From Sedimenticola sp. (GTDB lineage: Bacteria; Pseudomonadota; Gammaproteobacteria; Chromatiales; Chromatiaceae): a stretch of 64,000 bases of DNA. How positions within the stretch are numbered: the first letter of the stretch is position 1; the number at the start of each line of letters is the position of its first letter. The translations under genes were made by a program, and so were the position numbers. This document shows, piece by piece, positions 46,582-55,838 of this stretch. The stretch is from positions 117,790-181,789 of the forward strand of contig PKUO01000052.1 of assembly GCA_002869585.1 (NCBI GenBank), read 5' to 3'. The notes under the pieces are model-generated. The model searched no databases, was not told the DNA's origin, and saw only the letters and a program-made list of their open reading frames with translations.

Positions 46582-47040
46582 TCAGTGGCGTCCTGAATGG
46601 CCAAAGCCACCTTCACCCCGACCACTTGCGGCAAACTCTTCCACCACCTGGAAACTGGCCCTGACCACCGGGATGATCACCAGCTGGGCAATCCGCTCGC
46701 CCACCTCGATCCTGAAACTGTCATTGCCGCGGTTCCAGCAGGAGACAAACAGCTGCCCCTGATAGTCGGAATCGATCAGCCCGACCAGGTTTCCCAGCAC
46801 AATACCATGTTTGTGGCCCAGCCCGGAGCGCGGCAGGATTACCGCCGCCAGATGCGGGTCTTCGATATGGATCGCCACACCCGTGGGAATCAACTGGGTC
46901 TGGCCCGGCCCCAGCTCCAGCGGGGTATTCAGCATCGCGCGCAAATCCAGGCCCGCCGAACCGTCGGTGGCATAGTCCGGCAGTGGAAATTCCTCACCGA
47001 GGCGGTGATCAAGTATTTTCAGTTCGATATTTTTGTTCAT
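46582..47040 (-). CDS. dut: Deoxyuridine 5'-triphosphate nucleotidohydrolase
   Basis: Trimeric dUTPase, 152 aa from the ATG at 47040 (starting [11 protein letters not shown]). All motifs are present: [42 protein letters not shown] and the C-terminal [10 protein letters not shown] arm. It starts inside the end of coaBC (32-nt overlap). Confidence 0.97.
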   Translation of the reverse strand: MNKNIELKILDHRLGEEFPLPDYATDGSAGLDLRAMLNTPLELGPGQTQLIPTGVAIHIEDPHLAAVILPRSGLGHKHGIVLGNLVGLIDSDYQGQLFVSCWNRGNDSFRIEVGERIAQLVIIPVVRASFQVVEEFAASGRGEGGFGHSGRH

Positions 47041-48229
47041 AGTGCTCTGCAATCACAGTTACCAAACGCTCGGCCAACACCCCCTTGTCGGACATCGGCA
47101 ACTCCAGGTCTCCCCCGTCCCAGAGGACAGTCAGGGCATTCTCATCCCGCTCGAAGCCGCCCTCGGCGGCGCCCACCAGATTGGCGGCGATCATATCCAC
47201 CCGCTTGTTCCGGCGCTTCTGTTCCGCATACTCCACCGGCCTGTGGGTCTCCGCGGCAAAGCCGACAGTGAACGGCGGGGGCTGCAATGCCGCCACACCC
47301 GCAAGTATGTCGGGATTGCGTTCCAGACGTATATCGAGCTGTTCCTCCAATTTCTTTATTTTTTGATCATGCACCTCGACCGGACGATAGTCGGCGACCG
47401 CGGCACAGGCGACAAATATATCGCAGGCGGCCACTTGATCCATGACAGCGACGTGCATCTCGGCGGCGGTTTCTACATCGATCCGCTGAACTCCCACGGG
47501 AGTCGACTGGGCAACAGGCCCGCTCACCAGCACCACCCGGGCCCCAGCGGCGGCAAACGCCCTGGCCAGACTGAAACCCATCTTTCCCGAGCTGCGGTTG
47601 CCGATAAAGCGTACAGGATCGATAGGTTCGCGGGTCGGACCGGCAGTCAGCAGTACGCCAACCCCGGACAGCCTCCCCCCGGAGAGCTGGTCGACCGTTC
47701 TGTCCAGCAGCTCGGTAGGCTCCAGCATCCGTCCCAGTCCTGTTTCACCGCAGGCCTGGCTGCCTTCGTCCGGTCCCCAGATCAGAATCCCGCGCTCGAC
47801 AAGGGTCTGCCGATTGGCCTGGGTAGCGGCATTGCGCCACATCGCCTGGTTCATCGCCGGGGCAATGACCAGCGGGGCCTCCGCCGCCAGACAGAGGGTT
47901 GTCAGCAGATCATTGGCCAGTCCGTGGGCAATGCGCGCCATGAAATCGGCACTGCCCGGCGCGACCAGAATCAGGTCCGCCCAGCGCGCCAGTTCGATGT
48001 GTCCCATCGCAGCCTCGTGGGCCTGATCGAACAGGGATTGCCGAACCGGGTTACCGGAGAGCGCCTGCAGGGTCATCGGCGTGATGAACTCACTTGCCGC
48101 AGGTGTCATCACCACCCTAACCTCGGCATTCTCCTTGCGCAGCAGACGGATCAGCTCAGCCGATTTATAGGCCGCTATGCCCCCGGTCACGCCAATGAGA
48201 ATACGCCTTGCGTCTAGTCTGCTCATCAC
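47009..48229 (-). CDS. coaBC: Bifunctional CoaBC (coenzyme A synthesis)
   Basis: Phosphopantothenoylcysteine synthetase/decarboxylase, 406 aa. The CoaC flavoprotein half (1-190) has [19 protein letters not shown], the catalytic His in [11 protein letters not shown] and the [10 protein letters not shown] and [12 protein letters not shown] loops. The CoaB half (191-406) has [20 protein letters not shown]. It is divergent from radC and overlaps dut. Confidence 0.96.
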   Translation of the reverse strand: MMSRLDARRILIGVTGGIAAYKSAELIRLLRKENAEVRVVMTPAASEFITPMTLQALSGNPVRQSLFDQAHEAAMGHIELARWADLILVAPGSADFMARIAHGLANDLLTTLCLAAEAPLVIAPAMNQAMWRNAATQANRQTLVERGILIWGPDEGSQACGETGLGRMLEPTELLDRTVDQLSGGRLSGVGVLLTAGPTREPIDPVRFIGNRSSGKMGFSLARAFAAAGARVVLVSGPVAQSTPVGVQRIDVETAAEMHVAVMDQVAACDIFVACAAVADYRPVEVHDQKIKKLEEQLDIRLERNPDILAGVAALQPPPFTVGFAAETHRPVEYAEQKRRNKRVDMIAANLVGAAEGGFERDENALTVLWDGGDLELPMSDKGVLAERLVTVIAEHYEQKYRTENT

Positions 48230-48393
48230 ACCCTGAATGGAAATTGGATTTTATTTTGATTTAGGAAAAAGATTAACTGAATCAGCAGACTACTGAAAGC
48301 AGTATTTGGCTACAGGGCATGATCTCAGTTATATTCTGCGCGCATTCACTGCATTTACCAGGATGGGTAACCCCAGCACACAAGGATGAGCGC

Positions 48394-49068
48394 ATGGCAA
48401 TCACTGACTGGCCGACCGATGAACGGCCCAGGGAAAAACTGCTGAAACGCGGCGCGGCCGCTCTCTCGGACGCGGAACTGCTGGCAATATTCCTGCGCAC
48501 CGGGGTTACCGGCAAAACCGCCGTGGACCTCGCCCGGGAACTGCTGCAGGAGCATGGCGGCCTGCGCCCCCTGCTCTCCGCCGACCAGAAGCGCTTCTGC
48601 CAGAGCCACGGACTGGGCAGCGCCAAGTATGCCCAGCTACAGGCGGTTCTGGAGATGGGCCGGCGCCATCTGCGCGAGCAGCTTGATCGCGAAGACAGCC
48701 TGACCAGTCCACAAGCGACTTACGACTACCTGCGATCCCGCCTCAGCGACTATCCGCACGAGGTGTTCGCCTGCCTGTTTCTCGACAACCGCCATCGGGT
48801 GATAGAATATGAGGAGATGTTCCGCGGGACCATCGATGGTTCGGCGGTCTATCCCCGGGAAGTGGTGAAACGCGCCCTGAATCTTAATGCGGCTGCAATA
48901 ATTCTCGCCCATAATCACCCCTCAGGCGTTGCCGAACCGAGCCGGGCCGATGAAGCGATAACCCGGACCTTGAAGGAAGCGCTGGCCCAGGTGGATATCC
49001 GGGTACTGGATCACATCATCGTCGGCGCCGGTGAGATGACTTCTCTCGCGGAACGGGGATTGATCTGA
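48394..49068 (+). CDS. radC: RadC family JAMM/MPN protein
   Basis: RadC homologue, 224 aa from [17 protein letters not shown]. The helix-hairpin region ([18 protein letters not shown]) is followed by the MPN domain with its metal site [16 protein letters not shown] longer frame from 48319 adds 25 non-conserved residues. The biochemical role remains unsettled. In this position it is part of the conserved coaBC-radC-rpmBG block. Confidence 0.94.
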   Translation: MAITDWPTDERPREKLLKRGAAALSDAELLAIFLRTGVTGKTAVDLARELLQEHGGLRPLLSADQKRFCQSHGLGSAKYAQLQAVLEMGRRHLREQLDREDSLTSPQATYDYLRSRLSDYPHEVFACLFLDNRHRVIEYEEMFRGTIDGSAVYPREVVKRALNLNAAAIILAHNHPSGVAEPSRADEAITRTLKEALAQVDIRVLDHIIVGAGEMTSLAERGLI

Positions 49069-49089
49069 AAATAAATATTGGTGAAAAAC

Positions 49090-49118
49090 TTGTCACGGCA
49101 ACCGCTTTTTGATATAAA
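49090..49118 (+). promoter_or_regulatory. Sigma-70 promoter for rpmBG
   Basis: TTGTCA and TATAAA separated by 17 nt, about 92 nt upstream of rpmB and in the gap after radC. Confidence 0.72.
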
Positions 49119-49209
49119 TCCGCCTCTTTCGACCCCGATGGGGTTTTGAATACAGTTTTTCTGTCGCGCCGGCGAGGCGCCACAAACTTAAAGTTTTGAG
49201 GATTGAACA

Positions 49210-49446
49210 ATGTCCAGAGTATGTCAGGTAACGGGCAAACGTCCGGTGACTGGGAATAACGTATCCCACGCACACAACAAAACCAGACGCCGTTTTCTGC
49301 CCAACCTCCATTACCATCGTTTCTGGGTCGAGAACGAAAACCGCTGGGTGCGCCTGCGCGTCTCATCCAAAGGCATGCGTATCATCGATAAGAAAGGTAT
49401 TGATTCGGTACTGTCCGAAATCCGTGCCCGTGGCGACAAGATTTAA
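49210..49446 (+). CDS. rpmB: 50S ribosomal protein L28
   Basis: 78 aa. [20 protein letters not shown] and the basic segment [12 protein letters not shown] are characteristic. It is followed by rpmG after 12 nt, in the usual rpmB-rpmG operon. A GAGGA-like site precedes the ATG. Confidence 0.98.
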   Translation: MSRVCQVTGKRPVTGNNVSHAHNKTRRRFLPNLHYHRFWVENENRWVRLRVSSKGMRIIDKKGIDSVLSEIRARGDKI

Positions 49447-49458
49447 GGAGAGATAGTC

Positions 49459-49614
49459 ATGCGTGATAAGATCAGACTCGTCTCCAGTGCTGGTACTGGA
49501 CATTTCTACACCACGACCAAGAACAAGCGCAACATGCCTGGAAAAATGGAGATCAAGAAATTTGATCCTAAAATCCGCAAGCATGTGATGTACAAGGAAG
49601 GGAAAATCAAATAA
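49459..49614 (+). CDS. rpmG: 50S ribosomal protein L33
   Basis: 51-aa protein starting [17 protein letters not shown] and ending [10 protein letters not shown]. It lacks the two CxxC pairs of the zinc form, so this is the Cys-free type usual in gammaproteobacteria. AAGGAG lies upstream. Confidence 0.97.
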   Translation: MRDKIRLVSSAGTGHFYTTTKNKRNMPGKMEIKKFDPKIRKHVMYKEGKIK

Positions 49615-49634
49615 TCCCCTCCCGCTACTGATTG

Positions 49635-49666
49635 AAAAAGTCCGCCCAGTGCGGACTTTTTTATTT
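49635..49666 (+). terminator. Terminator after rpmBG
   Basis: AAAAAGTCCGC paired with GCGGACTTTTT, short loop CCAGT, followed by TTATTT; 21 nt after the rpmG stop. Confidence 0.9.
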
Positions 49667-49743
49667 GTGCTCAAGAAAACCCGCCGCGACGCCGATACCG
49701 TTTCTACGCAAACAACCCACTTTCATTAACAGCTCGAGGCGTT

Positions 49744-50949
49744 ATGCAGGATATTTTTGTCGGCCGTCAGGCAATCTTCGATCGTAAGTTGGAGGTGTTC
49801 GCCTACGAGCTGCTCTATCGCGACGGAAATACCGCCTCCGCGCAGGTTCTGGACGGCGACCAGGCCTCTTCCCGGGTGATTCTGAATGCCCTGACCGAAA
49901 TCGGTTTTGAGCGCCTGGTCGATCAGAAAAAGGCCTTTATCAACCTGACCCGCAACTTCTTTGTCGAACTACCTCCCATCCCCTTCAACAAATCGCGTGT
50001 CGTGCTGGAGATCCTGGAGGATATCGAAGTCGACCAGGCGCTGATCAGAATCATCGAAAGGCTCTACCAGGACGGCTTCAGCTTTGCCCTGGATGACTTC
50101 AATTTCGAGAGCCAGTGGGCGCCCCTCTACCCCTACATCGACATCATCAAGGTTGAAGTCCCGGTGGTTGACTGGAACAGCCTGCCGCAGAAGGTGAGGC
50201 AGCTGCGCCAGAGCAACATCAAGCTGTTGGCGGAAAAGGTTGAGACCGAAGAGGAGTACCAACGCCTGTATGACCTGGGTTTCGACTACTTCCAGGGCTA
50301 CTACTTCTCGCGGCCGAATGTCGTCTCTGCAAAGCGAATATCAGAGAGCCAGATGGTGGTGATGCAACTGCTGGCCAGGCTCAGCGATCCCCAGGTGGAT
50401 ATGGGCAGGCTCGATGACCTGATCAGTCGTGATCCGGGGCTCAGCCTGAAAATCCTGCGCTACATGAACTCGGCCGCCCTGGCCCTGCCCCGAAAGGTGG
50501 AATCGATCCGCCAGGCGATCGTCTACCTGGGCCTGCAGCGGATCAAGGCCTGGACCATGCTGATCTCGATGGCCGGAGTCGAGGGCAAGCCCCACGAGGT
50601 GTTCAACAATGCCCTGGTCCGGGCGCACATGTGCGGACAACTCCTGAAGGACTCCGGACAATCGAGTTTTGACGCCGGATTCACCGCCGGCCTGCTCTCC
50701 ATTCTGGATATCCTGATGGACCAGGATCTGGAGTCGCTGCTGGGTGAGTTGCCCCTGGCGGAGGAGGTCCGGATGGGGCTGCTGGATCATGAAGGGGTCA
50801 TCGGCGATGCTATCGTCTGCGCCCTCGCCTTCGAAAACCAGGAGTGGCATCATGCCGTTTTCCCCGGACTAAGCCACGACCGCATCCTGGAGATCTATCT
50901 CTGCTCCACCCAGCAGGCCTTCTCTGAACTGGCAAGCCTGATCCAATAA
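49744..50949 (+). CDS. EAL-HDOD (YuxH-type) signalling protein
   Basis: 401-aa cytoplasmic regulator. Residues 1-200 form an EAL-like domain and 205-400 an HDOD domain. The EAL motif itself reads ELL, and DDFG is changed to DDFN, although several metal-binding positions (INLTRN, ALDDF, AEKVETEEE, YFQGYYFSRP) are kept. This fits the YuxH family, in which phosphodiesterase activity is usually absent. The C-terminal HDOD starts around MQLLARLSDPQVDMGRLDDL. A c-di-GMP-binding or partner-binding role is likely. It is convergent with the ABC transporter. Confidence 0.88.
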   Translation: MQDIFVGRQAIFDRKLEVFAYELLYRDGNTASAQVLDGDQASSRVILNALTEIGFERLVDQKKAFINLTRNFFVELPPIPFNKSRVVLEILEDIEVDQALIRIIERLYQDGFSFALDDFNFESQWAPLYPYIDIIKVEVPVVDWNSLPQKVRQLRQSNIKLLAEKVETEEEYQRLYDLGFDYFQGYYFSRPNVVSAKRISESQMVVMQLLARLSDPQVDMGRLDDLISRDPGLSLKILRYMNSAALALPRKVESIRQAIVYLGLQRIKAWTMLISMAGVEGKPHEVFNNALVRAHMCGQLLKDSGQSSFDAGFTAGLLSILDILMDQDLESLLGELPLAEEVRMGLLDHEGVIGDAIVCALAFENQEWHHAVFPGLSHDRILEIYLCSTQQAFSELASLIQ

Positions 50950-50952
50950 GCT

Positions 50953-51933
50953 CTAGTCCGGGCGATAGCTCTTGCCCAGAGCCCTGGGGGGTGAGCACTG
51001 CAACTGCCTGATCAGGGTCTGCAACAGGGGATGGGCGCTGACCCAGCCCTGCACGCTCTCACGCTGCAACAGATTGATCATCACCAGGGCAAAGATCATC
51101 AGCGGAAAAGGGGCCACCTGGAACACCTGAGCGGGTACGCTCGGCCAGACACCCTGCAGGGTGATGCCGATCACCTGCAGGAAGGCGAACAGATAGGCGC
51201 CCAGGGCAACCTTGAGCGGATGCCAGCCACCGAATATCACAATCGCCAGGGCGATCCAGCCCAATCCCTCGATCCCCTGGGGACGGCCCCAGCCGGGTTT
51301 GATGCCCAGCGAGTAGGCGGCCCCGGCGATGCCGATCAGCGCCCCGCCGATAGCGGTATACAGCAACTGTTTACGCCGCGGATCTATGCCCCGGGTATAG
51401 GCCGCCTCGGGGTTTTCACCAACCGCCCTCAGTTCGAGCCCGCGTTCGGTGCGAAACAGGTACCACCAGACCGCGGCGATCAGCAGCAGCGCGAGGTAGA
51501 CCATCAGTGGCTGCTGAAACAGCACAGGACCAAGAAAGGGGATGTCGGAGAGCAGGGGTATTTTCACTGACAGCATCTGCGGCCCCTGCAGACGGGAGTA
51601 GGGATTGCCGAGAAAATAGGCCAGATCCTTGCACATCAGGGTCAGGGCAAAGCCCACCGCCACCTGCAACAGTCCCAGATAGATACCGAAGATACCGACC
51701 ACTATCGCAACCAGGGCGCCGGTCAGCGCTGCAGCGGCAAATCCCATGATCAGACTGCCGGTTTCGTAACTCACCATAAAGCCAATCATTGCCGCCAGCA
51801 GCAACGAGCCGTCCAGGGAGAGGTTGATCACACCCGCCTTTTCGGTAATCGTCTCCCCCAGCGCGGCGATGATCAGGGGCGCCGCGGTCGCCAGCACACT
51901 GGCAAACAGGATGACCAGGGAAAAATCACTCAT
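50953..51933 (-). CDS. Nucleoside/purine ABC permease (NupQ-like)
   Basis: Second permease of a BMP-type ABC importer, 326 aa with about nine helices. It belongs to the branched-chain/sugar permease superfamily used by YufPQ/NupPQ. Motifs are ITEKAGVINLSLDGSLLLAAMI and the coupling-helix GENPEAAYTRGIDPRRK. It overlaps the first permease by 8 nt and ends 3 nt from the convergent EAL-HDOD gene. Confidence 0.88.
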   Translation of the reverse strand: MSDFSLVILFASVLATAAPLIIAALGETITEKAGVINLSLDGSLLLAAMIGFMVSYETGSLIMGFAAAALTGALVAIVVGIFGIYLGLLQVAVGFALTLMCKDLAYFLGNPYSRLQGPQMLSVKIPLLSDIPFLGPVLFQQPLMVYLALLLIAAVWWYLFRTERGLELRAVGENPEAAYTRGIDPRRKQLLYTAIGGALIGIAGAAYSLGIKPGWGRPQGIEGLGWIALAIVIFGGWHPLKVALGAYLFAFLQVIGITLQGVWPSVPAQVFQVAPFPLMIFALVMINLLQRESVQGWVSAHPLLQTLIRQLQCSPPRALGKSYRPD

Positions 51934-52972
51934 CTGACGGCCCCCGCTTTCTCAGCGTCCGCAACCCGAACACCAGCAGCGCACTCAGCACGCAGGCCCC
52001 CTGGATCACCCCTGCCAGGGAGGAGTCGAGTTGCATCATCATCGGCAACTGGATGCTGCCGACATTCAACGCGGCAAAGAACAGGGCGATGAAGGGCACC
52101 GGCGCCAGGCGGAAATTGGCCAGCATCACCACCAGCAGCCCCAGATAGCCATAGCCGCTGGAGATCGAGGGAATCAGCCGATGGTAGATACCGGTGACCT
52201 GCAGACCGCCGGCGAGTCCGGCCAGGGCGCCGGAGACCATGATCGCCAGCAGCATGTAGCGCGAGGGCGACAGACCGAACAGACGTACCGCCCGGGGATT
52301 TCTCCCCACCGCATCCAGGTTGAGGCCGATCCGCGAGCGATACAGCACCCAGGCGGTCAACAGAATAATCGCCAGCGTCAGTCCCAGTGCGAACGGTGAA
52401 ACCCGCCAGCCGGGCAAGCTGGGAAACCACAACTCCAGGGGAAACGGCTGGGTACCGCTCATGGAGGCAATGCCGTCACGTTTCCAGGGACCGAAGATCA
52501 CCCACAGCACAAACCCCATGGCAACGAAGTTCAATCCCAGACCGGCAAAGATCTCATGCACCCCGCCGCGCACCTTCAGCCAGCCGGCAAACAGCGCCCA
52601 GAGGGCGGCAAACGCCATCCCCATCAACAACGCCGCCAGCAGATAGAACAGTGGGTGGCTGGCCTCGAGACCCAAGCGCAGCACCGCCGTTGCGCCGATT
52701 GCACCCATCACCACCTGCCCTTCCACGCCGATATTCCACAGGCCGGTGCGAAACGCATAGAGCAGGCCAATGCTGCACAAGGTCAGGGGTATCCAGACAT
52801 TCAACACCCGCGAAAACTTTGCCCAGGATCCCAGTGAGCCGGCAAACAGGTGGCTGAAGGCCTCCAGTGGCGAGGCCCCGACCAGGGAGAGCAGCAGAGT
52901 GGTAAACAGCACCACCATCCCCAGAATCAGTCCGATCTCGAACAGATGACGCTTCAGCCCCTGCATCCTCAT
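51926..52972 (-). CDS. Nucleoside/purine ABC permease (NupP-like)
   Basis: First permease, 348 aa. IGLLYAFRTGLWNIGVEGQVVMGAI and AVGRNPRAVRLFGLSPSRYM are family hallmarks. It overlaps the ATPase by 4 nt and the second permease by 8 nt, so the three membrane-complex genes are translationally coupled. Confidence 0.88.
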   Translation of the reverse strand: MRMQGLKRHLFEIGLILGMVVLFTTLLLSLVGASPLEAFSHLFAGSLGSWAKFSRVLNVWIPLTLCSIGLLYAFRTGLWNIGVEGQVVMGAIGATAVLRLGLEASHPLFYLLAALLMGMAFAALWALFAGWLKVRGGVHEIFAGLGLNFVAMGFVLWVIFGPWKRDGIASMSGTQPFPLELWFPSLPGWRVSPFALGLTLAIILLTAWVLYRSRIGLNLDAVGRNPRAVRLFGLSPSRYMLLAIMVSGALAGLAGGLQVTGIYHRLIPSISSGYGYLGLLVVMLANFRLAPVPFIALFFAALNVGSIQLPMMMQLDSSLAGVIQGACVLSALLVFGLRTLRKRGPSDE

Positions 52973-54414
52973 TTACCCGTCATCGCACTGGCGATGTGTT
53001 CATAGTCGAGCTCATCGGCACGCAGATCGCGCACCACCCGGCCATCGAAAAAGACCAGCACCCGGTTTGCCACGGCCAGGATCTCATCCAGCTCGGCAGA
53101 GCTGAAAACAATCGCCCCGCGCCCGGAAAAGGTCTCCCGCAAATAGCGCCAGATCTTCTGCCCCGACTCGACATCCAGTCCACGGGTGGGGCTCTCCAGC
53201 AACACCAGCTGGGCATTTGCCTGGATCAGCGCCAGTTGCAGCCGCTGCTGGTTCCCGCCCGAGAGCGATTCCGCCAGGGTCTCCGGGGTACCGCGGATAT
53301 GGAAGCGCTGGATCGCCTGCTCCGCCGCCTGCTGCGCCGCGGCCGAGGAGAGACCAGAGGCCAGGGCGAAGTGATCGCGCAGGGTGAATCCGGGAATCAG
53401 CCCCTCATGCAGACGATCGGAGGGTAAAAACACCCCCCCTTTTTCGCGGAACTCCCGATGTCCGAGCCGATTGAGTGCAGCGCCGGAGAAGATCAAGTCA
53501 CCGACACGCGCATGCAGCAGACCGGCGGCCAGACGCAGAAACACCCCCTGGCCACTGCCGGAGAGGCCCGCCAGACCGACAATGTCGCCCCGGTTGATGG
53601 TCACATTGCAATCACTCAGGCCGACACGTTCGCCATTCGCCGACACCCCGCTGAAACGCAGAATCTCCTCACCGGGCTGATAGTCGTGCTCGGTGCGTTC
53701 GATGCTCGGCGGCTTGTCGAACATCATCGACAGCAACTCGGCAACCTTGAACGGGGCCTCAGCCTCGCCGGTCACCAGCCCGTGACGCAGAATCGTGACC
53801 CGGTCGCACAGCGCCTCCACCTCTTCAAGCTTGTGCGACACCAGAATAATGGTGCGCCACTCATCCCGGATCTGGCGCAGCGCCTGGAACAGCAACGCCT
53901 TCTGCTGGTCGGAGATTCCGGTGGTGGGTTCATCGAGAATCAGCACCCGGGCATCGCGACCGAGTAGCCGCAGAAACTCCAGTTGCTGGCGTTCGCCGAT
54001 GGTCAGCTTTTCCAGCACCGCGGAGAGGTGCAGGGAGAAGTGGACACGTTCGGCGAGTTTGCCCAGACGCTGGCGCTGGGCCGTACGATCCAGACCGGCC
54101 ACCGAATCACGCCCGACGATGAAGTTGTCCAGCACGTTCAGGGAGGGGAAATCCTGGGGCTCCTGATAGAGCATGCCGATACCCTGGGCTGCGGCAGTCT
54201 GGGGATCGCTGCAATCCACCTCCACGCCGTCCAGCAGGATACGCCCACCGGTTTTCGTGAGATAGCCGGTGAGAATCTTCATCAGGGTGCTTTTACCCGC
54301 CCCATTCTCGCCGACCAGCCCGTGTATGGTGCCGCTTTCGACCCGCATATCGATGCCGCAAAGGGCCTGCACCGGGCCAAATTGTTTGTGGATCTGCTGG
54401 AACTCAACCTGCAT
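52969..54414 (-). CDS. Nucleoside/purine ABC ATPase (NupO-like)
   Basis: Double ABC protein, 481 aa. Domain 1 (1-240) has Walker A VGENGAGKSTLMK and Walker B VLILDEPTTGISD. Domain 2 (about 255-481) has a degenerate P-loop, LSGSGQGVFLR, without the catalytic Lys, but an intact signature LSGGNQQRLQLAL. This asymmetry is normal for the sugar/nucleoside family. It is separated from the binding-protein gene by an attenuator hairpin. Confidence 0.9.
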   Translation of the reverse strand: MQVEFQQIHKQFGPVQALCGIDMRVESGTIHGLVGENGAGKSTLMKILTGYLTKTGGRILLDGVEVDCSDPQTAAAQGIGMLYQEPQDFPSLNVLDNFIVGRDSVAGLDRTAQRQRLGKLAERVHFSLHLSAVLEKLTIGERQQLEFLRLLGRDARVLILDEPTTGISDQQKALLFQALRQIRDEWRTIILVSHKLEEVEALCDRVTILRHGLVTGEAEAPFKVAELLSMMFDKPPSIERTEHDYQPGEEILRFSGVSANGERVGLSDCNVTINRGDIVGLAGLSGSGQGVFLRLAAGLLHARVGDLIFSGAALNRLGHREFREKGGVFLPSDRLHEGLIPGFTLRDHFALASGLSSAAAQQAAEQAIQRFHIRGTPETLAESLSGGNQQRLQLALIQANAQLVLLESPTRGLDVESGQKIWRYLRETFSGRGAIVFSSAELDEILAVANRVLVFFDGRVVRDLRADELDYEHIASAMTGK

Positions 54415-54444
54415 TCAACACGGGCCCTTTAGCGATCCTGACAA

Positions 54445-54482
54445 TAAAAACTGCCCTGCCCGGAACAGCTTCCGGCAGGGCA
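54445..54482 (-). terminator. Attenuator between binding protein and ABC genes
   Basis: On the minus strand TGCCCTGCCGGAA pairs with TTCCGGGCAGGGCA (one extra base on one side), loop GCTG, and GTTTTTATT follows. Its position after the BMP gene favours higher levels of binding protein than of ATPase and permeases. Confidence 0.85.
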
Positions 54483-54507
54483 TCTGATCGAAAACAGACA
54501 AGCTGGC

Positions 54508-55689
54508 TTACTTGCTCGCCCCATCCATCCCTTCGAGCAACTGCTCCAGATACCAGATCTGTTTGTCACTGGCAGTCTCGCCGGCCTTCAGATAGACCGA
54601 ACCGTCCTGCAGGTTCAGGGGACCGCTGAACAGGCTGATGCTGCCATCACCCAGACCCTGGATAAACTGATCCAGGCTGGCGGCGTTCTCGGCATTCAGC
54701 GCGGAGCCCTTGACGAAGCCGATGGCGCTGCTGTCCGGATTGTTGATATCCGTCCAGTCCGGACCAGACCAGGTCCAGGTCGGTTTCCAGTTGCCTGTCT
54801 GCATGGCGCTGAACAGCTTCACATAGTCCGGACCCCAGTTGTAGTAGGGCACGCCCAGGCAGGACGCCGGTGCGGTTTCACAACTGCCGATATAGTCCTG
54901 GGGAACGGAGTAGACATCCGCGCCCTCTTTGCGCATCTGCTCGGCCACCGTGGTTGCCTCGACAGTGTCGATCCCGGACAGCACGACATCATAGCCGGTA
55001 TCGAAAAAATTCCTGGCGACCTGGGTCGGATCGGCGGTGACGCCGGGGATATTGAACCAGAAGCCGATCCAGGAGACCTGGAACTTGAGATCCGCCAGGG
55101 GCTTTTTCAGCACCTCGGTCCAGGCATAGCGCGCACCGAGATAGGAGGCAACCGCCAGGCGACGTGTCTCTTCGTTGATCAGCGGGCCAAGATAGCCGAT
55201 CTTGCCGGTCTTGCTGGACAGGGCCGCGACATAGCCCGACATCATCTTGCCGTACACCATGCGTCCCATCAGGTTGGAGAGATTGGCAGGCGCCTTGCCG
55301 GTCAGGACATCATCACCGGAGATATGGATGAACTTGATATCCGGGTGCATCTGCGCGGCCTCGCGCATGCCATCCTTCATATCATCGGAGTTGCCGACAA
55401 TCACCGTCGCGCCCTTTTCCACCAGGTCGTCAACCACCATCGGAATGGTCAGGCCGGGTCGGTCGGCAGGATTGACCTTATCAATATAGATCATCTTCGA
55501 GCCTGGCATCTTTTTCTCGACATACTGCCCGCCCTCATAGTGGGACTGGCTCCAGCCGTGATCGTTGTAGGGTCCGACCATCAGCATGCCGAAGGTCAAT
55601 CCCTTGTCGGCCGCCAGACTGGCGCCTGCGACCAGTGTTGCAAAGGCCACCGTGGCCAGTTGAATCAACTTACGCATGCTGACATACAT
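54508..55689 (-). CDS. BMP-family substrate-binding protein
   Basis: Periplasmic (or lipid-free) binding protein, 393 aa. A signal peptide of about 26 residues ends at GASLA. The BMP fold has LMVGPYNDHGWSQSHYEGG and VNPADRPGLTIPMVVDDLV, as in PnrA/Med-type nucleoside receptors. I use the ATG at 55689 with GGGGAG upstream; the frame is open to 55809 without a signal. It is the first gene of the ABC operon and divergent from adenine deaminase, which makes a purine (adenine or adenosine) the best substrate guess. Confidence 0.85.
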   Translation of the reverse strand: MYVSMRKLIQLATVAFATLVAGASLAADKGLTFGMLMVGPYNDHGWSQSHYEGGQYVEKKMPGSKMIYIDKVNPADRPGLTIPMVVDDLVEKGATVIVGNSDDMKDGMREAAQMHPDIKFIHISGDDVLTGKAPANLSNLMGRMVYGKMMSGYVAALSSKTGKIGYLGPLINEETRRLAVASYLGARYAWTEVLKKPLADLKFQVSWIGFWFNIPGVTADPTQVARNFFDTGYDVVLSGIDTVEATTVAEQMRKEGADVYSVPQDYIGSCETAPASCLGVPYYNWGPDYVKLFSAMQTGNWKPTWTWSGPDWTDINNPDSSAIGFVKGSALNAENAASLDQFIQGLGDGSISLFSGPLNLQDGSVYLKAGETASDKQIWYLEQLLEGMDGASK

Positions 55690-55776
55690 CAATGTCTCTC
55701 CCCAGAAAATAAACAGAGGCGGGGCCGGCCGGTTCAACACCAACCCCAATCGGATAAGCCGGTTGTAAAACAAGCT

Positions 55777-55785
55777 TGCTATAAT
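55777..55785 (+). promoter_or_regulatory. Extended -10 promoter element for ade
   Basis: TGCTATAAT, a consensus TATAAT with the TGn extension, 54 nt upstream of the ade ATG. No good -35 is visible, as expected for extended -10 promoters. Confidence 0.5.
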
Positions 55786-55838
55786 CCCCTCCAATCGGGA
55801 CCAGATCAAGGCCCAGTGGCCATTAGCGGGTGGGTTTT

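Noticed and set aside
47033..48217. 394-codon plus-strand ORF opposite coaBC
   Set aside because: Mirror of a high-GC gene; coaBC motifs are complete on the other strand and this frame has no start signal or family resemblance.
52969..54414. Degenerate second Walker A in the NupO-like ATPase as a possible defect
   Set aside because: Loss of the Lys in the second nucleotide-binding domain is normal in this sugar/nucleoside ABC family.
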